Below, piece by piece: positions 40,368 to 51,369 of a stretch of DNA of 64,000 nt. Both the position numbers and the translations under genes were made by a program. The stretch comes from Nitzschia sp. pyKryTriq1 (lineage: Eukaryota; Bacillariophyta; Bacillariophyceae; Bacillariales; Bacillariaceae), in assembly GCA_956465555.1 (NCBI GenBank), contig OY101131.1, forward strand, positions 509,469 to 573,468, written 5' to 3'. The notes under the pieces were generated by a model. It was not told the origin of the DNA. It did not search any database and saw only the letters and a list, made by a program, of their open reading frames with translations. Numbering within the stretch: position 1 is the stretch's first letter; every line of letters starts with the position of its first letter.

Positions 40368-41740
40368 TGTCTAGCTCTAGCTAGTACGGTATACTTGTAC
40401 AAGTGCAAGTGGTCGTGCCGGCACCTGTACTCTCTCAACAAAGAGACGAGTTGTTATTATTTGCTTCGCTTCGTTGCTTGGACCAGAAACGAGAGAACAA
40501 CAGAACCTTTTCTTCGTTCATAGTCTACCACACAAAAAAGAAGAGGTGCAACAATGCGGCGCGCGTCCAGCCCGCTTGCCGGACCCAGACCCGGTTCTGT
40601 ACCAGTACGTTGTACAAGTACCGTACGGTGCTGTTCCGGTACGTCTCGGAGGAAGCACCCAAGCACAATGATACTGTACCTGGTACAGTACGTACCGGTA
40701 CGTACCCTACCGGTAGAGAGGAGAGGTGAGCGAGCATTGTAAACCCCTGAGTGATGAAAATACAGAACTCATTCTCTGTAAAAAGAGATTTCATTTGAAT
40801 TCATCGATCACTGAGAGGGGGTTCTGGGTTCTTTGAAGCCCACCCGCCAGTTCACAAAAATAATTGGAACTTGCAAGATTATGGTATGCCAAGGCTTATT
40901 TACGTATCAATGGATAGATTGATGGGTGTGGAGTACGTATGTAGATATCTTGGAGGTTGATTGATTGATTCGATTACATATTATATGTGAAAGAACCCCG
41001 AACGAACCGAACGAACGAACGGAACATTCTTTCCGCGCCGGCCAGCTAGCCGCACCGCGAGCATGGGCGGGGGAACGTACCAGGTACCGGTACAGTGGTA
41101 ATTAGCGTTCCTTTGGGTTCCAGTGTTTCATAAATAATACTGTGCGACACTTACGTCACTCTTGCATGGAGATTTATTCTTAACGCAGAGAAGTCATTGA
41201 TGTTAATATATTAAACAGATATTAGTGCCTCTTTGAAAATACTGACCCAATATTTATGCAGCCTTGGATGTCAAAATATTCCAGTGGAGTGTGCAAAAGC
41301 AGTCATCCGTTCCTGCCTAATAGGCCCCCAAACCACTCGGAGTCTTTCAATTAGGATGCTGAGCACTTTTTCCAGCGTAGCAGCAGAGCCCGGAAATGCG
41401 CATTTTCAGAGATTCCTATTATCGTGCTTTGGAAGTAGAAATAGGTAAGGTCGGATGGTACAGATCCGAGATAAAAGGGAGTTCCGTTTCAATCGCGGAT
41501 TATTCTCCAATAAATGTACTGTATGTAAGCAGGCAGGGAAGTTTTGCATGCATAATGGATATACGGTACTGTACTGTACCTGGTACCGTACAAGACTCGC
41601 GGAGTACGCCGCCGGAGATTAGTCGTGGTCCCGCACGCCTTGATTGTTGATCCCGTCCCACAATTTTGTTTCGATCAAAATACCCGGTAAGGTTCCACAG
41701 AAACCAACCAAAGTCAAAGTAACCACCACAACAAGCAACC
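40368..41740. other. Gene-poor intergenic stretch
   Basis: 1.37 kb between divergent genes. It holds a GTAC-palindrome cluster (40599-40715), smaller GTAC groups near 41075-41095 and 41565-41592, GATT repeats near 40955-40970 and a GAAC-rich stretch near 41000-41022. No gene is supported. Confidence 0.55.
40599..40715. repeat. Cluster of GTAC-rich palindromic words
   Basis: Overlapping GTAC, TACCGGTA and CGTACG words on both strands, of the same type as at 25938-26092, upstream of the divergent phospholipid-enzyme gene. Confidence 0.85.
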
Positions 41741-42418
41741 ATGTACAAACCTGAAGAGATTCCCACACCAGAGGACTTTGTCTTCCTCCTAAATGCCTTG
41801 AAGGCCGATCAACACCAGCAACAACCACAAGAACGACGACGAGTCCGATTTGCCCCTGTAGTCACTTCCGCTCCTGCCAACCCGATGTTGGCATTCGAAG
41901 ACTTGAAGGAGTTTTGGTACAGCGCCAGTGAGTTGAGTGAAATCAAAATGGAAGCTCGCAAGCTGGTATATTCATTGCGATTGCAGCAGCAACAAGGCCG
42001 ATCATCACCATCATCGCCACGACCACTTGGTCCAGCACACGGTGATGGAGAAGAAAACATGCGAGGCTTTGAGCACACAAGTGCCCTCCGCCAAAAGCAC
42101 CGACGAATGACGATTCGATGCACAATATCCGCAGCCCGACAGGGCTTGCGCGGAGAACAATTGGGATTGATTGCTAGCAGATGCACACAATGGAATGGAG
42201 AGATTGCTTTTGTACAGGCATGCCATGATTATGCTTCTGTCTACAAGCCTCAAATGTTGGCCATGATGATTTCATCATCATCCCTCACCATCAGTGAGAA
42301 TCCTCCCGCGTTTCCATTTGCAGTCAAGGCGAAGCGATGCTCCGAGAATACAAATACTACTTCGACTGGAGCGGTCGTGTCCACACGAAATGTTCGACAA
42401 AGAGTGTCGATCCAATAG
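41741..42418 (+). CDS. Small protein of a diatom-type family, function unknown
   Basis: 225 aa, single exon, ATG at 41741. Conserved-looking stretches are RRRVRFAPVVT, EFWYSASELSEIKMEARKLV, ENMRGFEH and ASRCTQWNGEIAFVQACHDY followed by ASVY. I recall proteins with this series of motifs (a basic FxPV start, FWYS, NMRGFEH and a Cys/Trp helix) as common, multicopy and unannotated in diatoms. There is no signal peptide or membrane span. The helical, charged middle would fit a soluble regulatory or binding protein, but no function is known to me. Confidence 0.75.
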   Translation: MYKPEEIPTPEDFVFLLNALKADQHQQQPQERRRVRFAPVVTSAPANPMLAFEDLKEFWYSASELSEIKMEARKLVYSLRLQQQQGRSSPSSPRPLGPAHGDGEENMRGFEHTSALRQKHRRMTIRCTISAARQGLRGEQLGLIASRCTQWNGEIAFVQACHDYASVYKPQMLAMMISSSSLTISENPPAFPFAVKAKRCSENTNTTSTGAVVSTRNVRQRVSIQ

Positions 42419-43271
42419 GTAAAGAACGATGATGGCGATTTTGAAACTACTAGTTTTTAGCCGCATCATATTATTTTTGCTATGCTACCACCACTCCATG
42501 CTCCTACTATTCTTTATTAGTACTCGCGTAGTAGGATATCCCTTTCTCTCTTTGCCGTTGTTCCACCCACTCACTTCTTTCCTAGTAGATTGCTTCTGCT
42601 CGCTACTTCGTACAGTACGACTCATGATTATTCATTCTACCGCTAGAACTATCGTAAAGCAGTTAGTAGATCAGTGTTCGAAGCATGAACTCTACTACTA
42701 CGTTTATCGTAAAGCAGTAGTAGTAGTAGTAGAAGTCGTAGAGAAGTATTCCATGCATGCACAAATTGCATGGTTTCTCATTATTTTTGTGTGCGGTGTC
42801 GACCCACCACTCAAATTCTCCTTTTTCCCGGATCGCCATAAGTAAAAATTCTATTTAGCAGGAATGTCAAAAAGCAATGCGTGTTGGAAATGCTACCAAG
42901 TCTCCTGTAGCCAGGACGTAATAAATATACTGGAATACTTTGGCCTGCTTGAGGTTGGGTGTTTTTCAGACACGGAAGAATCACCCTGCACGGACACCTT
43001 TTCACTTTTACCCATCCTACAGACAGCCAAAGTAACAACACGACACACAGACAACAGAAATGGCTCCATGCTTGGGCCCGATGCCAGTCGAAACAATGTC
43101 TGTCGGCGGAGTGATGCGCCCTTTCCGAGTTCGGTTCCCGCTCCCATTATCATCACATCGGTTGGCATCGTCGTTCGGGATTTTTTCAGCACTCATAAAA
43201 AAAGCCACTGCTTTCCTTCCTTCACCGACCATCATCTTTACCATCAAGCAACCACTCACCAGTCAGTCAAC
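42419..43271. other. Intergenic stretch
   Basis: 853 bp between two plus-strand genes. It holds an AGT trinucleotide microsatellite (about 42715-42733) preceded by a diverged copy of the same local sequence (GTAAAGCAGT, twice). The frame of the next gene extends upstream into this region, but a typical start context and the domain begin at 43272. Confidence 0.55.
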
Positions 43272-44117
43272 ATGTCGAAAGAAGATAGAATGGCCGTGTT
43301 GCATTGGTCAAGCACTAACGCTCAACCATGCTATTGCATTGATCCGTATCCTCTGGATACTTGTAGGATATCGGCCACTCCCGAGACCGTCGCCAATTTG
43401 TTCGCCATTTCCGACAAGGATACCATTACAGTGACCGAAGTTGGCGGGAAGAATGAAGTAGAACTTGTGGATGGAAGTTGGCCTTTGGAGGCACAAAAGG
43501 AGTATACAGTCTCTACCACCGACTCTATGGAAGGGGTTGTCCGCATCAAGAAAATGTTCGCGCTATTCCCCGGCAAGGACGAAGATGAAAAAACGGACCG
43601 TATCCACGCTCTCTCCAAAAACTTCTACAGTAAAATCTGGCATGGCAAAGACACACCCGAAGACTTCAAGAAAACCTTTATCAGTCGCGTCAGTACAGAC
43701 GAAATCCAAGCCTATCGTCAGTTCAATTGGTTCCTCGAGGTATTTGGTGGGCCGAGTATGTTTGAGGAAGAGGGAAGAGGCGAAAAACACTATCTTCCTA
43801 GAACCATGGCAAAACATACCAGCAGCCGCATGACGATGGAACACTCGGTAACATGGCTCAAGTTGATGAGACAAGCTCTCGAAGAAGAATTTCCAGAGGA
43901 TCCACAAGTCAAAAAGGCCTTGGGGATCTATTGGCTGCACTTTTACGCCATGTTCCCTTTTTCGGACGAAGAACGGCAAGAATTTCGAAGGGTCATCCTG
44001 GACGATACTGAAGACGACGTCGTCGTACAATGCTGCGATGAAGTAGAGAAAGGAATGGAGCAATTGAATGTGGAAGAGAGGGTCCGCGAGGGAACACCGG
44101 GTATGACCGCACCATAA
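43272..44117 (+). CDS. Truncated-hemoglobin-like protein with an unknown N-terminal domain
   Basis: 281 aa from the ATG at 43272 (MSKEDRMAVLHWSS). Residues 1-90 are an unassigned small domain. Residues about 115-235 read like a group-2 truncated hemoglobin: FYSKIWHGKDTPEDFKKTFI (B/C/E helix region), NWFLEVFGGPSMFEEEGRGE (FGGPxxF motif), then TMAKHTSSRMTMEHSVTWLK with His182 as the expected proximal haem ligand. The match is in motif order rather than full identity. Such globins bind oxygen, NO or other small ligands, or sense redox; a role cannot be told here. An in-frame 136-residue extension upstream is ignored as it lacks similarity. Confidence 0.62.
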   Translation: MSKEDRMAVLHWSSTNAQPCYCIDPYPLDTCRISATPETVANLFAISDKDTITVTEVGGKNEVELVDGSWPLEAQKEYTVSTTDSMEGVVRIKKMFALFPGKDEDEKTDRIHALSKNFYSKIWHGKDTPEDFKKTFISRVSTDEIQAYRQFNWFLEVFGGPSMFEEEGRGEKHYLPRTMAKHTSSRMTMEHSVTWLKLMRQALEEEFPEDPQVKKALGIYWLHFYAMFPFSDEERQEFRRVILDDTEDDVVVQCCDEVEKGMEQLNVEERVREGTPGMTAP

Positions 44118-44367
44118 TCAAGCAGGGAGGGGATTCATTGATTCAACGCACCACCACAATAGACAAGACAGGAATACGAGAACTCATTGTCAAGCTAAAT
44201 CTTTTATTAGAAGGGGGGACCATATTACGTTATTATTATGGATGGGTAGTCTACTTGTACTGTAGCTTATTTCAAAAAATGTTTCCGTAATTGGTGTCTT
44301 TCGAGCAAACCGCGGACGTAGCGGTGATCAAGCTAATTGTCAAATACTGCCACTCCCGTAGACAGAA

Positions 44368-47300
44368 TTACATCGCGTTCTTTGCCTCTCTCAACAGTGC
44401 TCTCCATTCATACGTCGGAGAAACGTAACAACGCTGGCTTTCGGCTGGGTCGGCCCTGCTAAGAATACCAATGACTTCTCCCTGTTGGTTAACACAAGGT
44501 CCCCCACTGTGGCCTCCAATTGTGGGGCAAATAATCACGATCTCTTCACGGGGCTTGAATCTGTGGCGAATTTCATCATCCGCAGCGCCTTCACCTGCCG
44601 CAAACTTCTTACATACATAACCACGGGCGAAGTCCACATATCGGTTGAGGCTGACGCCAGGGCCAAGCAGCCCTTCTCCTCCTTGATTGTAGCCGACGAT
44701 TCGGACTTGCTCATCGAGCTCGCATTTGTCAGTGATCTTGAGATGATGTAGCTTTTCTTGCTTCACAGCGATGGGATTGTTTAGAAGAAGCCGTTCCGGC
44801 TGGTCGCCGCACCCCTCACCATTTCCAGAGACGTCGTTCTCCATCCTTGTTGTGATCTTCAAGACACAGGCATCTAGATGGCAGACTCCTTGTTCAATGA
44901 ATGGATCTTTGGCGACAATCTTGGCAAAGTAGCGAAACACGGCCTCAGTGCCAGTGTCGTCGCCCTTCTTCTTGGGAATGATTCCAATCACGATCTTGCC
45001 ATTCCGTAACCCATAATAGTTCTCTCCAAAGGGAGTGCTCTTATCACCCCAAATATTCATCAACGTGTGAGCTGCTGTAACAATCAAGCCTCTCTTCCTA
45101 TCGGCGATGAATCCCGAGCCCACTCGAATAACTTTCCTTGATTTTGAATGTCCATCCCACAATCCAACCACCACAACGCCACGCAATAAGTCGTGGATCG
45201 GGACCACTGGTTCTTGGGAGCCAGGGCCGATACCCCTGTCCGGCTTGGCTTGAAGGTTGTCTAATGGACCAGCAACCAAACGTGTGTCGATACGATGGCC
45301 ATAGCGACAATGCATAATACTCTCGCCATTCTTGATGGCGCCTCGGATGACCGTAAAGTCCCAGAAACTCGCCTCAGCCACGGCCTTTTTGGCCAGGCAG
45401 TCAGGACAGAAACCTTGTTTCTCGTATTCCAGTCCACCATACTCATCCATGACCTTTTGCACGGCTTTTAGCACGATGAGGTAGCCACCCTTCCAGATTT
45501 TCCGTCCACCGTCCCCCTCTTGTCCTTTGCCACTCGTGACAAGACGCCGCATTCCGGAGAGCATTGCATCACTTCCAACACAGAGATGTGATTCCTTGTC
45601 CACAAGTCCGCAGAAGACTTCCACGATGCTTTCTTTGTTTTCTCCACCCATTTGCATGCCAACCTTGACCAAAAACGCAGTTCGCCAGCAAAGAACTTCC
45701 TTTACGGTCAGTTGTCCTTCGTACGCTGCTAGATTGGTTCCATCGATACCTCGGTACGTCTGTTGTTCCTGTCGGTGTGCGATGGCATAGATATTGCTGA
45801 GAACAGACGCTGTGATCCTTTCCATGAGACCAGGAGGGACTCCATCAGGGAAAAGAACCGAGTGACAAAGTGTCGCCTTCCACGAGTCGGTGCTCTTGTA
45901 CGTCCAAGCCTCGGCAGGCTCTCCCGGTCCCAACAAACTGGGAAGGAAGAAGAAAGTTGCCTTCAGAATGGAGTTTGATTGACCGATGGTGATCTCTTCC
46001 GGTTTGTCATCGTCGTTGGATAAGCGGCGTGCGTACTCTTTGCCGCCCAGGAAAGCCTTTTCGATACCCAGATCAATAGGAACGAAAACCCCAAATCGTA
46101 TGAGTAGAAGCTGCAGAAATTCGAATGGCTTGACGGGCATGTCGTTTGAGTACTCTTCGACTCGTTCTGCTGCCTTCTTGGTGAATTTCTTGGCTTGCCA
46201 GAGCATGCATGCATCATCAGCAGTTATTACGGGACAGTTCAAATTTGCGTCATAGAAGCTGTCACCTCGTTTGATGTATTTGTGTCCATGTGCTAGGGCC
46301 CTCCGAGTTTCTTGAATCTCTCTATCCAAATCGTGCCGTAGAATACACGCAACTGCAGCGACCAGCCACCTTGGATTCAGAAATACAAATTGAGACAACC
46401 CACTTGAAAGCGTCTCGCCCAAGGTAGATATCGAGCCTGTTTCCGTCGTTGGCATCGTAATACCAGTGTTCTCAATAGACAAGTAGGCAGTATCGTCAGC
46501 AGTCTCATCGTCCAAATCGTCGTCTTCGCTGAGAGCCGAGACGTCGTCTCCGACGCCCATCAAGGACATGGACGCTCTTCTCGAGTTCTTTCTCCACTCG
46601 TCGTTGACATCTTCTATCATCCCCTCTCGACCTGGGAGAACACCACCAAAGTATGATAATTCTCCGATGTTGGTCAAAAAATGCAGTGCGTCACCAATGT
46701 CTTCAACATTTGTGAGACCATATTCCTGAAGCTGCTTGATGAAATAGCCCCATTCCACAACCTTGAAACGGTCACGCATCCTTCGAACACCTTCTCGGAC
46801 CTCCAGCCGCATACGAGGAATCCTTGCACCAACATGACCTCGAAAGATCGGATACTGCATCTGTGCCCTTTCTCGCCCGGTGGCAATATTGATGATTCGC
46901 TCTGTCAAATCCGCAAACCCAGTGTATTTTGTCCCGCTGACCCGAATGACTGCATCATCTTCCGTGTCACCAAATATCAGTTTTGGCCTGGTGTAGGCTC
47001 CCAACAGCTTCCTCAACCGCAGGGCACCCTCGTCGTTGGCTCTATTTTGCTCCACGTACACATTTAATCTCTCTTTGATGCCTTGTATTCTACGAGCCTC
47101 ATGTTCTAGTAGGCGCTGTTTCAGAATATTGCATCTTCGCTTTGCCTCTTGGGGGTTCGATTCAAACAAATCATCGAAACTAGCCACCGGTAGAATGGCC
47201 GCTCCAGGGGCGCTCGACTGAATACAGTCGACCCAAAACTGGATCTTGTCGTCGATATCTCTTTTCAAGGCTCTATCGGCCCGAACCATTTCTTCTTCCA

Positions 47301-50225
47301 TCGTGAAATCATCGTCATCTTCATCAGACTCGTCGTCAGAGTAATTTAGGGAGAAAGGGCCTTGCTGCGCCTCAGCATCCGATTTTCGCGCTTTGGTTGC
47401 AGGATTAGTGGCTCCCATGTCCCAAACGAGGACATACAAAGCCCGAGGCGAGAAGAAGAGTTCGTGGGTAGCATGATAAACGTGCTGGCCAGCAAAATCC
47501 CATACACTAAACTTGACATTCACGTCGCCGCAAAGTTCAACTAACTCCTTGTCACCCAATTCGATACGGCTATCGATGTGTTCAAATCGTCGATCGTCCT
47601 TTGGGTCCCACTCGTAGATATCGACGCCAACAGTACGTTCGTCTCGCTTTGGAACAACAGCATTTTCTCCCTCAATCAGCCTCTTGATCATGGAAGTCTT
47701 ACCAGCCATGGCCATCCCCACAAAAATGACTTTTAGCGTGTCATTCACGGTGACTTCATCGAGATTGTTGGAGAGGTCTTTCAAATCTTCCATTGACGGT
47801 ATGACAGCTTCCATTTCCGGGGTGGGGGGCATTTTCGATGGTGTATATGCATCCTCGGGCAGCCGTCGAGATATTAGCTTGCCATCAAGACTTTTGGACC
47901 GTCGTACTTCCTCGTGAGAGTCTAGTGAAAACGCGGCGGATCTGGATTTGGGAGGGGAAACAGGTGGAATATTCAAGCTAGCCGATCGTTGTGCAGAAGG
48001 TGCTGCCTTCTCAGACGCTTTCGGGCTGATCTCAGACACCTCGACACTCGCAGAGATCTCCGGTGGTATGCTAACGCTTGCGTTCGAGCTCGTGTCATCG
48101 GACATTTTCCTACCCAAACTGATTTGCTGCATGATTCGATTCGGTTTCGCCAGATTGAACATTTTCTTGCCCTTGCTCGATTTTTTCGGCGTTCGAGTTG
48201 CCTTGGATTGTAGTGCTTCCAGAGCTTTATGTTTCGATTGCTCTTCCATTCGAAGACAGTGGTAATATCGCTTCATACTGCAGATACCCCGTTCACATGT
48301 TTCAATGGGAGGTTGAATCACAGGATTACTAGACACATCGATCGTCTTCAGTTCCATGTCACAGACTCGCATAGGAATCTTTTCCAAAAAGTTGTTCATG
48401 ACCTTGAGCGTTCTCAAACTCTTCAGGCGATCTAGATCGTCTGGAATGTATGCCAAGTCATTATAACCCAAATTTAACGTCTCCAATTTGGCGAGGAGTT
48501 TCGGGTTGTGCGGGACGACAATGACACTCACTTTATTGCCGTACATGTTCAGCTCGGATAGTTCTATAAGGCCTTCCAACATGCTCTGTGGAAAGAAGAG
48601 AGGAAGGGAGAACGTGAGAGATGGTCGATTGGGGGCGTTGTTGTTTTACCTTTTGCATTTTCAGTCTTTCAATTTCTTACCTCTTCTGGAAAATCGGTCA
48701 GTCGATTATGAGACAAGTTTAATCGTTTTAGTTGAGGTAAGTTCCATCGTTCGGGGAGTTGATGAAGCTCGCACTGAGAAAGATCCAGCGTCTTGAGGGT
48801 GGGCAAACACGTGACTAGTTTCGGCGGAATGGTGGATAATCGATTTCCAGCCAGCGAGAGTTTGTGTAGCGTATTTCCAAGGTTTGTACCGTACAAGTCT
48901 TTGACGGGAATATCCGCAGCCGTCAAGCCAAGTGACGTAAGCAGGAGTTTTTTCTTGAAAGGAAACCGGACAGTCTCACATTGATCGAGTAATATATTGA
49001 TTTTGTGGCGTTTGAGAGTGACAGATGAGCCGGCCGTGGCAGCACTGTTTGCGGGTGTTTCCACACCTGTCGGAAAAATCAGGCTGGAAGATTTCCCGAA
49101 TAACGAAGTTCCTCCACCACTGGAACGATTGCCCGAGGACTTTCCGCCCCCATAAAACAGCCCGCCTGTATTGCTAGTAACCGACGTCGCTCGTGTCCCA
49201 CCCGCGTCGCTGCTATCATTTGAAGCCAAGGATTCTGCCCCATCTATGTTCGTCGTCGCACCGGTACCATTCGTGTGATGCGTTTGCCCGTCTTCCCCGT
49301 GGCCATCTCCGTTCAGTCTATTGCTAAGAGGACTCCGTGCCGATGTTGGACTCTGGATGGAATTTGTTGTCGCATCGCCTGCTGTCGGTACCTCAACCAC
49401 ATGCCCAATGTCGACTTCGTGCAACTGACTATCCAGCTTTAACCGTCTAGCTTCTGTTCGCTGTTTGGTAATATTCTTCTTGACATCTCGAGCATTACTC
49501 GGAACTACAGCAGCGCTATTGGGGTTGGGTCCACCGCTTCCTAGCGACCCCTGGCTGATACTCGAACCTGCTCTGCGATAATCTTGACCACCAGTAGACG
49601 GGCGCTAGGGTAGAAAGAGCGAAAAACACACCTGTGAGTGAGTCACGAACAAATAAACATCACTTTCTTTCTTTTCTTTTTTCTATGAATGACTGCGTAC
49701 CATGGCCGTGGAAAAGTCACCGTTGACGACGACGCCGCTTTTGGAAGAAGATTTGATATTGTCCTTGTTTTTTCCATTGGCGTTGTGGTGATTGGGATGA
49801 CCCGATGCGGAACCACCGTCCGACACGTTACTCGATTGAGAATGCAATTGTAGCGCGGCACCCAAGAGACCCCCCGAGCTCTTGCGTTCCTTGAGTGTCA
49901 CTGGCTGGGTGGTCAAGGCCGTCACCGGAATGTCGGTTCTCCAAAAACTACTCCCACCGCCCGAGGAAGGTCCGCCGGGAATGGAACCGGACCCACCAGC
50001 ACCCATGCCGCCAAGCGAATTGCTGCCATTGTTAGCTCCAACACCTCCTCCACTTTCTCGTTTGCTGGTGCTGGCGAGTCGTCGATGAAATTCATCTTCG
50101 ACATCATCTTCTAACCCGCCCATGAAAGCGCTGTCTTCGTAGGAGTAACTCGGTTCTGCTTCGTCCGGAGTTTCTCGCAATTCCCTCGGCAAGGTATGGA
50201 TGGGCCGCCCGTTACCGTAAGACAT
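44368..50225 (-). CDS. ROCO protein (LRR-Roc-COR) with C-terminal trypsin-like protease domain
   Basis: Three exons: 50225-49701, 49604-48681 and 48585-44368 (introns of 96 and 95 bp, both phase 0), 1888 aa. Order: disordered Gly/Ser-rich N-terminus to about 400; leucine-rich repeats about 421-610 (LHKLSLAGNRLSTIPPKL type); a basic/Ser linker; a Roc GTPase domain with P-loop GMAMAGKTS (Lys779) and switch II DFAGQ (Asp846); COR-like region from about 1090 (WGYFIKQLQEYGL, VFLNPRWLVAAVACIL); a probable zinc module (FCPDCLAKK and HCRYGHRID); then a chymotrypsin-fold protease. The protease shows GSGFI...GLIVTAAHTL (His1656), LDACVLKI (Asp1721) and GGHSGGPCV (Ser1843), a complete triad. ROCO proteins are nucleotide-dependent dimer switches; the protease would be an output domain. 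The function is inferred. Confidence 0.85.
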
Positions 50226-51369
50226 GGTGTGTGGTATATATTTATTAGTACTGCAGAGACTCGGTATGCACTCGTATTTCAATAGTATTGTTGTTGCGTT
50301 GGCGGTAGAATTCAGCAAGATAACAACGCAGTCTCTCGATGCGAGGATCTGAAGCTATAAGAATAATACTCCGGGGAAATAAGCGTTCCGACCTCCACCT
50401 GTTACTGTACTTGTTGCACTACCCTACTACTAGTACGCGATATTATAGTAGCAAAGAAGAATGCACTCTTCCGAAAGACCTCTCCAGAGAATGCAACAAT
50501 ATGAAAGATCAAAAGAACGACTTTCCAACAATGCACAAGTTTGAGAAGGGAGTATGGATACGACACAACCTCCACGGTTCGCGAGAGATACAGCAGAGAG
50601 ATATCCTCTCCGCGCCTGATGATGAAGCCTAAGAAGCCAATAAATAACCGAGCCGAAGATAGCTATTTTACGCTACTACTAGCTGTGTTTTTACGTGTAA
50701 GTTCTACACCACCACACGGAGCACGAGGCGAGTTGCTGGAGTGCAACGACACGTTTGGTTTCATTCCACGCACGGCACGCAACAGCGGCACTTGTACCTG
50801 GTACAGTACATACCGGTACTTACACAGGTATTATGTACCGGTAATGCAGAGTACCAGACTGCCCATTGATTAACTCTCTTTTATTTTTTTAGAACGGGAT
50901 CTTCAACCTGCCGCCTGCTGCTACTACGCTGTGAATGCGCCATTATATTGAGAACGCACTCGTTCGTAACGGTACACGTCCTTGTACGTGTACCGGTACC
51001 AGGTAATGTACCAGCAACCAGCAGGTACAGTACGGTACTACTTGTACGAACTGAGAACGTAGAAATTGGTGGGAGGGGAGTCGAGGATGATCGTCGCCTT
51101 CTGCATGCCCAATACTCCTATGTACTGGTTGTACGCGTAGCCTAAGCAGTCTTTCATACATAATTAACGATTTCGACTGATACGATTAATATGAAATATG
51201 CCTCGGGCTTGATAATAATTATGCCCAAATTGTTGTACTCTACACGTACGAAGGAATGGACACGATGATTGATGATTCGCCCATTGAGGCAGATTAGGTT
51301 GTAGAGATGATGATTCGATTGATCCTATTTCCATCACAAGCCTGCGCTACTAGACCTTTTTTAAGGGAT
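50226..51369. other. Intergenic stretch with GTAC motif clusters
   Basis: 1.14 kb. Two dense groups of GTAC, TACCGGTA and CAGGTAC words lie at about 50805-50855 and 50970-51055. No gene is supported. Confidence 0.55.
50805..51055. repeat. GTAC-rich palindromic word cluster (two groups)
   Basis: Words such as GGTACAGTAC, TACCGGTAC and GTACCGGTACC in two groups separated by about 115 bp of ordinary sequence. Same class as the other clusters in the window. Confidence 0.8.

Noticed and set aside
41018-41034. GAACATTC-like heat shock element
   Set aside because: A single inverted GAA/TTC pair in a spacer far from the HSF genes is expected by chance.
42864-43271. 136-residue N-terminal extension of the globin-like protein
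   Set aside because: No domain, and the ATG at 43272 gives a compact two-domain protein with a better leader context.
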